A DNA stretch of 64,000 nucleotides from Streptomyces sp. DH41 (lineage in GTDB: Bacteria > Actinomycetota > Actinomycetes > Streptomycetales > Streptomycetaceae). The translations under genes were made by a program, and so were the position numbers. The stretch lies in contig NZ_JARVKY010000008.1 in NCBI RefSeq assembly GCF_029813785.1, forward strand, positions 124,001 to 188,000, written 5' to 3'. A model generated the notes under the pieces. The model had not been told where the DNA came from. It saw nothing but the letters and a program-made list of their open reading frames with translations, and did not search any database. Below are positions 52,396 through 61,219 of this stretch, piece by piece. The number at the start of each line of letters is the position of its first letter. The first letter of the stretch is position 1.

Positions 52396-53697
52396 TCAGT
52401 CGCGCGCCGCCGCCAGGGCCGCCTCCGCCTTCCTGCGGTAGTTGGCCAGCTTCTCCAGCGGAGCGACGGCCGCCTGCTTGCTGCGGGGCTGGACGGACAC
52501 GTCGTGTCCCTCGGCGGCCTTGCGCAGGGCACCCACCGTGGCCTGCTCGCGCGGCACGTGCGCGAACGGGTCGAAGGAGTACCAGCGCATCGCGTTCTCG
52601 TGGGTCATCTTGTTGATCTCGTCGTCCGGCACGTTGTTCGCCGTGAGCACCTCGTGCAGCTCTTCCGGGGCGTTGGGCCACATGGAGTCGCTGTGCGGGT
52701 AGTCCGCCTCCCAGCAGATGTTGTCGACGCCGATGTCGTGCCGGAGCTTCACACCGACGGGGTCGGAGATGAAGCAGGTCAGGAAGTGCTCGCGAAACAC
52801 CTCCGACGGCAGCTTGCCGCCGAAGTCCTGGAGGGTCCAGGTGGCGTGCATCTCGAAGGTGCGGTCGATCCGGTCCAGGAAGTACGGGATCCAGCCGGTG
52901 CCGCCCTCGGACAGCGCGATCCTGACGCTCGGGTACTCCTTCAGGACGCGGGACCAGATCAGGTCGGCCGCCGCCTGGACCAGGTTGATCGGCTGGAGGG
53001 TGATCATGACGTCCGGCGGGGCGTCGGGAGCGGTGATGGCGAGGCGCCCCGAGGAGCCGATGTGCAGGTTCATCACCGTGCCGCAGTCGGTCAGCGCCCG
53101 CCACACCGGGTCCCAGTACTCGGTGTGGAAACTCGGGTAGCCGAGCGGGACCGGGTTCTCCGGGAAGGTCAGCGCGTGGCAGCCCTTCTCCGCGACCCTC
53201 CGGATCTCCTGGGCGCACAGCTCGGCGTCCCAGATCGCCGGCAGCGCCATGGGGATGAACCGTCCGGGGTGGGCGCCGCACCACTCGTCGATGTGCCAGT
53301 CGTTGTAGGCGCGCACCAGGGCGAGGGAGAAGTCGGAATCCTCGGTGGCGAACATCCGGGCGGAGAAGCCGGGGAAGGAGGGGAAGTTCATCTGGGCCAG
53401 GACGCCGCCTGCGTTCATGTCGGCGACCCGCTCGTCGACGTCGTAGCAGCCGGGCCTGATCTCGGCCAGGCCCTGCGGCTCCATGCCGTACTCCTCCTTG
53501 GGACGCCCGGCGACCGCGTTGAGCGCGACGTTGCCGACGGAGTTGTCCCGGAACTGCCAGACGTCGGTGCCGTCGTCTCGGTGGACCAGGCGCGGGGCGT
53601 CCTTCTTGTAGCGGGCCGGCAGGTGGTTGGCGAAGATGTCGGGCGGCTCGATGATGTGGTCGTCGACGCTGATCAGGATCATGTCGTCGCGGTCCAT
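52396..53697 (-). CDS. Amidohydrolase family (ACMSD-like) metal enzyme
   Basis: 433 residues from ATG 53697. Metal motif SVDDHIIEPP at the start, NLHIGSSGR in the middle, and the late Asp in WEADYPHSDSMWP before PEELHEVL. This is the amidohydrolase-2 group, which includes decarboxylases and C-C or ester hydrolases, often found with Rieske and P450 genes in actinobacterial terpenoid and steroid catabolism. It is the last gene of the ABC-importer operon. Confidence 0.88.
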   Translation of the reverse strand: MDRDDMILISVDDHIIEPPDIFANHLPARYKKDAPRLVHRDDGTDVWQFRDNSVGNVALNAVAGRPKEEYGMEPQGLAEIRPGCYDVDERVADMNAGGVLAQMNFPSFPGFSARMFATEDSDFSLALVRAYNDWHIDEWCGAHPGRFIPMALPAIWDAELCAQEIRRVAEKGCHALTFPENPVPLGYPSFHTEYWDPVWRALTDCGTVMNLHIGSSGRLAITAPDAPPDVMITLQPINLVQAAADLIWSRVLKEYPSVRIALSEGGTGWIPYFLDRIDRTFEMHATWTLQDFGGKLPSEVFREHFLTCFISDPVGVKLRHDIGVDNICWEADYPHSDSMWPNAPEELHEVLTANNVPDDEINKMTHENAMRWYSFDPFAHVPREQATVGALRKAAEGHDVSVQPRSKQAAVAPLEKLANYRRKAEAALAAARD

Positions 53698-53726
53698 GAG
53701 GACCCTCCTCGGGGCTCGGTCTCGGT

Positions 53727-54044
53727 TCAGTCGGAGGCGGGCAGCGCCTTGGGCGCTTTGATGGTCAGCGGTTCCCCTGCGTAGGCGAGGTGGCCGGGGC
53801 CCGACGCGGTACAGAGGAGTTCGAGGGTGTCGGCCGGGTCCACGTACCGTTTGCCGATCAAGGTGCCCGTGGCCTCCCCGGCCGGGGCCGGGGCGGGTGC
53901 CTGATCGGCGGGGACCATCGGGCTGCCGCCGCACTCGATGGGGCCGGCGGCCTGCTGCGGAACCCGGATGACGATCACCCGTGTGGTGCCGGTGGCCGAG
54001 GCGAGCTGGTCACCGGGGCGCGGGGTCGGTGCGGGGGACGCCAT
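53727..54044 (-). CDS. Small conserved protein of the importer operon
   Basis: 105 residues. Features TTRVIVIRVPQQAAGPIECG, GTLIGKRYVDPADTLELLCT and an ending TIKAPKALPASD. I recall similar small proteins next to actinobacterial amidohydrolase and P450 genes, without known function. Its start overlaps the upstream two-helix membrane protein gene by 35 bp. Confidence 0.75.
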   Translation of the reverse strand: MASPAPTPRPGDQLASATGTTRVIVIRVPQQAAGPIECGGSPMVPADQAPAPAPAGEATGTLIGKRYVDPADTLELLCTASGPGHLAYAGEPLTIKAPKALPASD

Positions 54045-54429
54045 GGTGTGGATCTCCTTCCGGGAGAGGGTGGGTCGGGAGTGTCGTGGTGAGCCGCTCC
54101 CCCAGCAGATCCAGGTCGTAGGACTGGCGAGCCAGCCAGAAACGCAGGAAACCGGTGAGCGAGTAGCGCAGGAAGAGGGCCGCGCCCACCACCGCGGCGG
54201 CGATCCCGCCGAGGCCGACGGCGAGGGCGTCGCCCTGGGCGAGCGAGTTGTCCGTGCCGTGGGCGAGAGGGAAGGCGACCGCGCCGAGCACGAGCCCCAC
54301 GGCCATCAGCAGACCGCCGAGGCGGAGCCACAGGGCGGCGCGCGCGGTGGCGGGGTCCGGGATCTTCAGCTCGGCGAGTTCGCGGGCGAACCGTTCCGCG
54401 CGTGGTCGCGGTGCGGGGCTGGACGTCAT
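54010..54429 (-). CDS. Small two-helix membrane protein
   Basis: 139 residues from ATG 54429, overlapping the LivF-like stop (ATGA). Two membrane helices: LWLRLGGLLMAVGLVLGAVA and ALAVGLGGIAAAVVGAALFL. The rest is cytoplasmic. No family recognised. Its location inside the importer operon suggests a link to uptake. Confidence 0.78.
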   Translation of the reverse strand: MTSSPAPRPRAERFARELAELKIPDPATARAALWLRLGGLLMAVGLVLGAVAFPLAHGTDNSLAQGDALAVGLGGIAAAVVGAALFLRYSLTGFLRFWLARQSYDLDLLGERLTTTLPTHPLPEGDPHHGVPRTDPAPR

Positions 54430-55151
54430 GGGGCGCTCCCCAGGTAGTAGGAGGAGAGTTCGGCGTGCAGGGACCTGTCGGGAGGTCCCTGCCACGGGAT
54501 CCGGCCGCGGGCCAGGACGGCGGCGTGGTCGGCGATCTTCAGTACGGCGGCGGCGAACTGTTCGACGATCAGGACCGCGACACCCTCCCGGGCGATGTCC
54601 GCGACCCGTTCGTACAGGTCCGCCACGACCAGCGGGGCCAGGCCCATGGAGAGTTCATCGAGCAGGAGCACGGCGGGGTCGGTGGTGAGTCCGCGGGCGA
54701 GGGCGAGCATCTGCTGCTCGCCGCCGGACAGAGTGCCAGCCGCCTGGGTGCGGCGGTCGCCGAGGACGGGGAAGCGGGCGTAGGCGGCGTCCTCGATCTC
54801 TTCCCGGGCGCGGCCCGTGAAGGTCATCATCCAGAGGTTGTCCCGCACCGAGAGATTGGGGAAGACTCCGCGCCCCTCGGGGATGAGGCAGACGCCGGCG
54901 CGGGCGAGGTCCCCGGCGCGGGCCCCGGAGACGTCTCGGCCGCCGAGGAGCAGCCGGCCGCCGCTGGGCGGGTGGACTCCGGAGGCCACGTTCAGGGTGG
55001 TGGTCTTGCCCGCCCCGTTGGGGCCGAGCAGCGCCACGACCTGGCCGGCGTCGACCGTGAGGTCCACGCCGTGCAGGACGGTGATGCCGTCGTACGCGGC
55101 GCGCACACCGCTCAGTTCGAGGAGCGGCCCCCCGACGGCGCCCATGGTCAT
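54426..55151 (-). CDS. ABC transporter ATPase, LivF-like
   Basis: 241 residues. Walker A GPNGAGKTTTL, signature LSGGEQQMLALARGL, Walker B VLLLDELSMGLAP and switch His replaced by Gln region VEQFAAAVL, typical of LivF. The stop and start overlap both neighbours. It partners with the LivG-like ATPase and the fused permease in a branched-chain-amino-acid-type importer, a family that also takes up aromatic and steroid-like acids. No substrate-binding protein gene is present in the window. Confidence 0.92.
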   Translation of the reverse strand: MTMGAVGGPLLELSGVRAAYDGITVLHGVDLTVDAGQVVALLGPNGAGKTTTLNVASGVHPPSGGRLLLGGRDVSGARAGDLARAGVCLIPEGRGVFPNLSVRDNLWMMTFTGRAREEIEDAAYARFPVLGDRRTQAAGTLSGGEQQMLALARGLTTDPAVLLLDELSMGLAPLVVADLYERVADIAREGVAVLIVEQFAAAVLKIADHAAVLARGRIPWQGPPDRSLHAELSSYYLGSAP

Positions 55152-55858
55152 TCCTCCCCCAGGTAGGCCGCGAGTACCGTTTTGTCGTGCCGGATCCGCG
55201 CGGGCGGGCCGCTGGCGACGACGGTGCCGAGGTCGAGGACGTGGACCTCGTCGCAGACGGTCATCACCAGGCTCATGTCGTGTTCGACGAGGAGTACGGC
55301 GGTGCCCTCCGCGGCGAGGGAGCGGAGCAGATCGGCGAAGCGGCCGGTCTCCTCGGTATCCTGGCCCGCGGCGGGTTCGTCGAGGAGCAGGACCTTCGGT
55401 TCCAGGACAAGCGCGCGGGCGACCTCGACGAGCCGGGCCACGCCGGTGGGCAGGGCGTCTGCGGGCGCGTCGGCCTGGTCCGTCAGTCCCAGGCGGTCCA
55501 GTACCCGGTCCGCCGTACGGGCCGCCTGGCGTCGGCCGGGGCCGAGTTCGGCGGCGACGAGCAGGTTGTCGCGGACGGTGAGGCGTCCGAACAGCTCCAG
55601 GTGCTGGAAGGTGCGGGAGAGTCCGCGTCGGGCTCGGCGGGCCGGGCCCTCCCGGGTGATGTCGTGTCCGTCGAGCAGGACCCGGCCGGTGAGCGGCCGG
55701 CGCAGTCCGGAGATGACGTCGAACAGGGTGCTCTTCCCGGCTCCGTTGGGTCCGATGAGCCCGGTGACGCGGCCCGCTTCCGCGGCCACGGTCACCGTGT
55801 CCAGGGCGCGGCGCCCTCCGAAGGAGACGCTCACCTCCTCAGCTCGCAGCAGTGGCAC
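55148..55858 (-). CDS. ABC transporter ATPase, LivG-like
   Basis: 236 residues. Walker A GPNGAGKSTLFDVISGL, Q-loop SRTFQHLELFGRLTVRDN, Walker B KVLLLDEPAAGQD and switch His VEHDMSLVM. The signature reads LPTGVARLVEVARAL instead of LSGGQ, a variant seen in LivG subgroups. Overlaps both neighbours by a few bases. Confidence 0.92.
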   Translation of the reverse strand: MPLLRAEEVSVSFGGRRALDTVTVAAEAGRVTGLIGPNGAGKSTLFDVISGLRRPLTGRVLLDGHDITREGPARRARRGLSRTFQHLELFGRLTVRDNLLVAAELGPGRRQAARTADRVLDRLGLTDQADAPADALPTGVARLVEVARALVLEPKVLLLDEPAAGQDTEETGRFADLLRSLAAEGTAVLLVEHDMSLVMTVCDEVHVLDLGTVVASGPPARIRHDKTVLAAYLGEE

Positions 55859-57947
55859 GGCTCAGCACCTCCCCGTCCTCGGGCTTCCACGGTCGGCGCA
55901 GGCCCCACCACTCCACGGGGATGTCCGGGGCCGGTTGTCGCCGCGCGGACGCGCGGGCGTTGAGCGACAGAGCTGCCACGAGGGCCGCCACGAGGACCAG
56001 GCCGCCGCTCACCGAGTCGGTGGCGGCGAGCAGCCAGCACAGGGCGAGCACACCGAGCAGTACGGGGAACAGAGTCCGGTCGCGGGCGAGTTTCGCCCAC
56101 TTGGCGTGCATCCGCGGGACCACTCCGGCCGGACTGTGCGCGAGGCCCATCCCGGCGAGTGCGATGAGCAGCGTCGAGAGGTCGTGTGCCCAGCTGCCGA
56201 GTTCCGCGAACAGTTGCGTGGGGACGACGAAGGCGAGCCCGGCGAACAGGCCCGTTCCCACGGCTCCGAGCCCTCCGATGACAGCGATGAGGAAGACCGG
56301 CAGGCCGGCGACGAGGTTGAACTGCTCGGCGGTGACGGTCTGCAACTGCATGCCGTAGAGGGCCCCGCCGAGGCCGGCGAGCCCGGCCGACAGGGCGAAG
56401 ACGGCGACCTTGGCGCCGAGCAGGCGCCCGCCGAGGGTGGCGAAGGCGGCCTCGCTGTCGCGCAGGGCGATCAGCCGACGGCCGAAGCGGCCTCGGCGCA
56501 GCGCGGCCACGGCGAGCGAGGCGAGCGCGAGGAGGACGGCGGCCAGCAGCAGCAGTTGGGTGGGCGAGGTGAGGTGCCAGCCGAACAGGTCGGGGCCGGT
56601 GACCGGCACGGAGCCCTGGTCGAACAGGGCGATGCGCACGCCGAACACGTCGAAGGCGGGGAGGGTGAAGACCCAGCGGTCGAGGATGACGGCGAAGGCG
56701 GCGGTGCCGAGCGCCAGATAGACGCCGGAAAGACGCAGCGCGGGAAGGGCGACGAGTGCTCCCACGCCTGCCGCGATCAGCACGGCGACGGGCAGCGCCC
56801 ACAGCTCGCCGTGCGCGCCGAGGTGGCCCCACACCACCGCGCCGATGCCCGCGATGGACAGCTGGCACAGCGAGATCTGTCCCGTGAAGCCGGCCAGCGG
56901 CACAAAGGACAGGGCGATGACGCCGAGGGAGAAGACCGTGCCGTAGGAGATGATCGCGTCCTCGGTCAGGACGGTGACCAGGACGACCGCGAGGAGCACG
57001 ACGCTGCCCGCGAAGACGAGGCTGCCGCGTGCGGTGGGCAGCGGTACGCGGACCAGTCGGCGGTCGCGGCCGCGCAGCCGGCGGTGCGGGAAGGCGAGCA
57101 GCGCCAGGAGGAGGAGCAGGGCGGGGGCGGCCAGGCGCAGGCCGGGCAGGAAGTCGTTCCGCGGCAGGTAGCCGGCGAGGTAGGCCTCCAGCAGGCCGAC
57201 CACGACCGCGCCGAGGAAGGTGAGCGGCAGGCTGCGCAGCCTGCCGAAGACGGCGGCGGTGTAGGCGCTGACGATCAGCAGGGAGAGCTGCTGGGCGTCG
57301 AGGGCGACGGTGGGCGCGATGAGGATTCCGCCGACGGCGGCGAGCTGGATGCCGAGTATCCAGGCGAGGCGGCCGGCCCGCAGCGGGTCGGCGCCGGTCA
57401 GGCCGGCCAGGGCGCGGTCGTCGACCGAGGCGCGCATCTCCGTGCCGGCCCGGGTGCGGTGCAGCAGGAACCACAGTGCCGCGGCCACGGCGACCGCGAC
57501 GGCCATGGTGACGGCCTGGTGCCAGGTCATGGAGGCGGGGCCGAGCCGGATGGCGGACCGGTCGGCGAAGAACGGGGCGAGAGGCCGGGCGGTGTTGGGG
57601 TCCCAGACCCAGCGGGCCAGCGCGATGCATCCGGTGAGCAGGGCCACCGTCATGACGAGGCGTTCGGCCTCTCCGAGGGCCTGGACCGGGCGCATCAGCA
57701 CCCGCTCGACGAAGAGGCCGAAGGCCGGCGCGAGGACGAGCAGCACGGTGGCGAGGGCGAGCGGCACCGGCCATCCCCAGCCGACGGCGAGCTGCCAGTA
57801 GGAGAAGGCCGCGAGCATGCCGGCCGCGCCGTGGGCGAAGTTGAAGACGCCCGCCGTGGTGTGGGTGAGTACCAGGCCGCTGCCGATCACGGCGTAGATC
57901 ACGGCGGTGCTCAGGCCCACCACCGTGAAGGCCAGGAATTGATCCAT
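55839..57947 (-). CDS. Fused ABC permease, LivH-LivM type
   Basis: 702 residues. The N-terminal half is LivH-like (GLVLTHTTAGVFNFAHGAAG); the C-terminal half is LivM-like (PLAGFTGQISLCQLSIAGIG, then GSVPVTGPDLFGWHL). Both permeases of the importer are thus in one chain. About 16-18 helices. First gene of a six-gene minus-strand operon whose promoter carries the GAGAAT palindrome. Confidence 0.9.
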   Translation of the reverse strand: MDQFLAFTVVGLSTAVIYAVIGSGLVLTHTTAGVFNFAHGAAGMLAAFSYWQLAVGWGWPVPLALATVLLVLAPAFGLFVERVLMRPVQALGEAERLVMTVALLTGCIALARWVWDPNTARPLAPFFADRSAIRLGPASMTWHQAVTMAVAVAVAAALWFLLHRTRAGTEMRASVDDRALAGLTGADPLRAGRLAWILGIQLAAVGGILIAPTVALDAQQLSLLIVSAYTAAVFGRLRSLPLTFLGAVVVGLLEAYLAGYLPRNDFLPGLRLAAPALLLLLALLAFPHRRLRGRDRRLVRVPLPTARGSLVFAGSVVLLAVVLVTVLTEDAIISYGTVFSLGVIALSFVPLAGFTGQISLCQLSIAGIGAVVWGHLGAHGELWALPVAVLIAAGVGALVALPALRLSGVYLALGTAAFAVILDRWVFTLPAFDVFGVRIALFDQGSVPVTGPDLFGWHLTSPTQLLLLAAVLLALASLAVAALRRGRFGRRLIALRDSEAAFATLGGRLLGAKVAVFALSAGLAGLGGALYGMQLQTVTAEQFNLVAGLPVFLIAVIGGLGAVGTGLFAGLAFVVPTQLFAELGSWAHDLSTLLIALAGMGLAHSPAGVVPRMHAKWAKLARDRTLFPVLLGVLALCWLLAATDSVSGGLVLVAALVAALSLNARASARRQPAPDIPVEWWGLRRPWKPEDGEVLSRATAAS

Positions 57948-57962
57948 GGCTTGGAAACTAGC

Positions 57963-58023
57963 TTCTCCCTATTGGAGAATCAACCATCCGTACATGATAC
58001 TCATCAGCGAGAATCCCATTCTC
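57963..58023. promoter_or_regulatory. Operator region with GAGAATCCCATTCTC
   Basis: Perfect palindrome at 58009-58023, 32 bp before the SnoaL-like start and 62 bp upstream of the permease start. A second, everted repeat TTCTCC-CTATT-GGAGAA lies at 57963-57979. The region is AT-rich compared with its surroundings and serves both divergent operons. Confidence 0.75.
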
Positions 58024-58054
58024 ATTCCGAGCGGACGACGAGAGAGGCGGCCCC

Positions 58055-58471
58055 GTGAGCCCTACCGACGACCTGGTGGAGATCGAACAACTCCTCGCCC
58101 GCTACGCGGTCGCCATGACCCGCGGTGACGTGGACAGGGTGCTCGGCGTGTTCACCGCGGGCGGCAGTTACAGCGCGTTCGGCGACACCTATCCGCTCGA
58201 CGAGTTCCCCGCGTTGATCGCCGCGGCCCCCAAGGGGCTGTTCCTCGTGGGGACCCCGGCGATCGAGCTGGACGGCGACACGGCCACCGGCACCCAGCCG
58301 CTGTGCTTCGTCGAGCACTCGGAGCACGCCCTGCGCATCGGCTACTACAACGACACGTATGTGCGGACGGCCGAGGGGTGGCGGTTGCGCACCCGTGCCA
58401 TGACCTTCATCCGGCGCAGCGGCGACCACGACTCGGGCCGCCCGCACGCCTTCGAGCGCACGCGCTCATGA
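58055..58471 (+). CDS. SnoaL/NTF2-like small cone protein
   Basis: 138 residues, GTG start with GAGAGG upstream. LVEIEQLLARYAVAMTRGDV is the N-terminal helix pair, then VLGVFTAGGSYSAFGDTYPL and RLRTRAMTFIRRSGD. The fold covers hydratases, isomerases and dehydratases; the catalytic role is not visible. Coupled to the acyl-CoA dehydrogenase gene (ATGA). Confidence 0.82.
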   Translation: MSPTDDLVEIEQLLARYAVAMTRGDVDRVLGVFTAGGSYSAFGDTYPLDEFPALIAAAPKGLFLVGTPAIELDGDTATGTQPLCFVEHSEHALRIGYYNDTYVRTAEGWRLRTRAMTFIRRSGDHDSGRPHAFERTRS

Positions 58472-59562
58472 ACACCGCCGATTTCAGGCGGGAGTTGCGG
58501 GCCTGGCTCGACGGCCACGATCTGGCCCCCGGCGACGATCACGGCCTCGACGCCCAGGTGGCCCAGCTCGCCCGGGTCCGCCGGGCGCTGTGGGAGGCGG
58601 GGTGGATGCGCCACGGCTGGCCCCGCGAGGTCGGCGGGCTGGGCGGCCCCGGTGTCCTGCGGGCGGTGCTCGGCGAGGAGATCGCCTCGCGCGACCTGGC
58701 CGAACCCGGCATCTGGTCGATGGTCGAGGTCCTGGTACCCACGTTGATCGACTACGCGCCGCCGGCGCTGGCCGCCGACATGGTGCCCCGGCTGCTGAGC
58801 GGCCGGGAGCAGTGGTGCCAGGGCTTCTCCGAGCCGGGCTCGGGCAGCGACCTGGCCTCGCTGAGCACCCGGGCCACGCGCGACGCGGACGGCTGGGTGG
58901 TGTCCGGGCAGAAGGTGTGGACGAGCCTCGCCCAGTACGCCGCCCGCTGCGTCCTGCTGGCCCGCACCGGCGGACCAGGCCACGACGGCATCAGCGCCTT
59001 CCTCATCGACATGGACTCCCCCGGCATCACCGTCCGCCCGCTGCGCACCATGCACGGCGTCGACGAGTTCGCCGAGGTCTTCCTCGACGACGTCCGCGTC
59101 CCGGGCGACCGTCTGCTCGGCGTGCCGGGTGACGGCTGGAAGCTGGCCATGGACCTCCTGCCGCACGAGCGCTCCACCTGCTTCTGGCACCGGATCGCTC
59201 ATCTGCACAGCCGTCTGGACCGGCTGCTGACGGACGGCTGCGAACCGGACGCCGACTCCCTCGGCACCGTCTGGCTCGACCTGCACACGGCACGCTGCCG
59301 CTCGGCGCACACCCAGCGGGCACTGGCCGAGGAGGGGAGGCTGGGGCCGGAGACGTCCGTGGACAAGATCCTCCTGGCCACCGCCGAGCAGCGGCTCTTC
59401 GACACCGCGCGCGACCTGCTGCCCGGCACCGTCGAGCTGACGGACGCGGGAACCTGGCGCACCGAGTACCTCTACTCGCGTGCAGCCACCATCTACGGCG
59501 GCACCGCGGAGATCCAGCGCAACATCGTCGCCCGCCGCCTGCTGGGCCTCGGAAAGGAGTGA
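58468..59562 (+). CDS. Acyl-CoA dehydrogenase family protein, large subunit
   Basis: 364 residues. WMRHGWPREVGGLGG, the flavin segment WCQGFSEPGSGSDLASLSTR, WVVSGQKVWTSLAQYAARCV and the family ending IYGGTAEIQRNIVARRLLGL. Shorter than a classical member, and paired with a second, more degenerate dehydrogenase gene, as in the alpha2-beta2 enzymes of actinobacterial steroid side-chain degradation. Introduces a double bond in an acyl-CoA. Confidence 0.9.
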   Translation: MNTADFRRELRAWLDGHDLAPGDDHGLDAQVAQLARVRRALWEAGWMRHGWPREVGGLGGPGVLRAVLGEEIASRDLAEPGIWSMVEVLVPTLIDYAPPALAADMVPRLLSGREQWCQGFSEPGSGSDLASLSTRATRDADGWVVSGQKVWTSLAQYAARCVLLARTGGPGHDGISAFLIDMDSPGITVRPLRTMHGVDEFAEVFLDDVRVPGDRLLGVPGDGWKLAMDLLPHERSTCFWHRIAHLHSRLDRLLTDGCEPDADSLGTVWLDLHTARCRSAHTQRALAEEGRLGPETSVDKILLATAEQRLFDTARDLLPGTVELTDAGTWRTEYLYSRAATIYGGTAEIQRNIVARRLLGLGKE

Positions 59563-59568
59563 CCGCTC

Positions 59569-60357
59569 GTGGACGCCGACGAACGCGAACTGCTGGAGCA
59601 GACCTTGCGCAAGACGATGACGGGCACCTCGGGCACCGGCCTCGACACCGCCCTCGCCGACCTCGGCTGGACCCAGATGCTCGCCGAGGAACCGGACACG
59701 GCGGTCGCCCTGGTCTTCCGCCTGCTCGGCGAGACCGGTGCGCACGCCTCCGTCCTCAACGACGTGGTCCTGCGTGAGACGGGAGGTCCGCCGGGCCGGA
59801 CACCGGCGCTGCCGTACACGGGCGGGCTGTGGGTGGAGTGGGTACGGGACGGTGACGCGGGCGACACCGCGCTGGACCCCGGGCTGCCGCTGCGGCGCGT
59901 CGCCGAGGGCGGTCCCGTTCCCCTGGCCGGCGGGCGCCGGGCGCTGGGCTGGTGGCTGCTCGGGACCGGGCGGACGATGCTCGCGCTGGCCCGCCGCCAC
60001 GTCCTGGACCGGCACCAGTTCGGACGCCCGCTCGCCTCGTTCCAGGCGCTGCGTCACCGTCTGGCCGAGACACACGTCGCCCTGGAGGGCGCCGAGGCGG
60101 TCCTGACGGCCGCCGGGGACGACGACACGTCCGCCCTCCTCGCCAAGGCGGCGGCAGGCCGGGCCGCGCTCACTGCCGCCCGCCACTGCCAGCAGGCGCT
60201 CGGCGGAATCGGCTTCACCGCCGAACACGAGCTGCACCTCCACGTCAAACGCGCCCTGGTCCTGGACGGGCTGCTGGGCTCCGCCCGCGACCTCACGCGC
60301 GAGGCGGGGACCCTGCTGCTGCGCGAGGGCCGCACCCCGCGCCTCGTCGAACTGTGA
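59569..60357 (+). CDS. Acyl-CoA dehydrogenase family protein, small partner
   Basis: 262 residues, GTG start. Keeps only the C-terminal helical domain well: LARRHVLDRHQFGRPLASFQ and CQQALGGIGFTAEHELHLHV. The N-terminal FAD/substrate region is reduced. Such short partners form heteromeric dehydrogenases with the preceding subunit, binding the FAD from the other side. Inference by analogy with the ChsE-type pairs. Confidence 0.85.
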   Translation: MDADERELLEQTLRKTMTGTSGTGLDTALADLGWTQMLAEEPDTAVALVFRLLGETGAHASVLNDVVLRETGGPPGRTPALPYTGGLWVEWVRDGDAGDTALDPGLPLRRVAEGGPVPLAGGRRALGWWLLGTGRTMLALARRHVLDRHQFGRPLASFQALRHRLAETHVALEGAEAVLTAAGDDDTSALLAKAAAGRAALTAARHCQQALGGIGFTAEHELHLHVKRALVLDGLLGSARDLTREAGTLLLREGRTPRLVEL

Positions 60358-60367
60358 GGAGAGCCAG

Positions 60368-61165
60368 GTGCCCGCCGACCTCTGGCACGACCTGCTCGGC
60401 TGCCTCGATCTGACGGCCGTGGACGAGCACACCTACGAGGGCCCCTCACAGCGGCTGGAGTACCGCCGGCTGTTCGGCGGACAACTGCTGGCCCAGTTCG
60501 CCCGCGCGGCGGCCCGGTCCGTGACCGGCAAGGAGCTCAAGTCCCTGCACACCCAGTTCCTGCGCGAGGGCCGTACGGGCGAGCCGGTGCGCTACGAGAC
60601 CGACGTACCGCAGCAGGGCCGTACGTTCGCGACCGTGCGGCTCGTCGCACGGCAGCGGCACGGGGTGATCGCGGTGGCGAACGCCGCCCTCCACGCGTGG
60701 GAGGAGGGCCCGGAACGCCAGACGACCGACCCGCCCCCCGCAGTCCCCGGCCCGGAACGCCGGGTGGACCTCGCCCTGCTGCCCTGGGAGTCACGAGCGG
60801 CGACCGACCTCGACACCGAGAAGGCCGAACCACCCGTCCACGAGCTGTGGACCCGTGTCCCGGGAGCACCGAGGGTCGCCGCGCCCGCGCTCCTCGCGTA
60901 CGCGACCGACCTCACGCCGATCGGCACCGCGCTGCGGCCGGTGCCCGGCGTGACGCAGACGGACTCCGGTACGGCGTTCGTCTCGGCCGTGACGGCGCAC
61001 ACCGTGTGGTTCCACCGGCCGTTCGACACGGGACGGTGGCTGCTACTGCGCCAGCACAGTCCGCTGGCCGCACACGGGCGGTGTTTCGGACGCGGGGACG
61101 TGCTGACGGAGGAGGGAGCACTGATCGCCTCCTTCGCCCAGGAGGCGCTGTTGCGGTTCGTCTGA
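60368..61165 (+). CDS. Acyl-CoA thioesterase II-like (double hotdog)
   Basis: 265 residues, GTG start with GAGGAGAG-like sequence upstream. First hotdog: RRLFGGQLLAQFARAAARSV, LKSLHTQFLREGRTGEPVRY; second: AYATDLTPIGTALRPVPG, HTVWFHRPFDTGRWLLLRQH. This matches TesB organisation, including the Asp of YATDL. Likely releases free acid or recycles CoA in the pathway. Confidence 0.9.
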   Translation: MPADLWHDLLGCLDLTAVDEHTYEGPSQRLEYRRLFGGQLLAQFARAAARSVTGKELKSLHTQFLREGRTGEPVRYETDVPQQGRTFATVRLVARQRHGVIAVANAALHAWEEGPERQTTDPPPAVPGPERRVDLALLPWESRAATDLDTEKAEPPVHELWTRVPGAPRVAAPALLAYATDLTPIGTALRPVPGVTQTDSGTAFVSAVTAHTVWFHRPFDTGRWLLLRQHSPLAAHGRCFGRGDVLTEEGALIASFAQEALLRFV

Positions 61166-61174
61166 ACGTGCCCG

Positions 61175-61210
61175 CGAGGGTGCCCGGACCTCGGGGTCCG
61201 GGCACCCTCG
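61175..61210. terminator. Bidirectional terminator between convergent operons
   Basis: Perfect 16-bp stem CGAGGGTGCCCGGACC / GGTCCGGGCACCCTCG with loop TCGG, between the thioesterase and thiolase stops. Confidence 0.85.
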
Positions 61211-61219
61211 TGCGCGCCT

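Noticed and set aside
55182..58058. A 958-codon plus-strand open frame over the ABC transporter genes
   Set aside because: Antisense shadow, rich in Gln, Glu and His with no domain; the minus strand has complete ABC genes.
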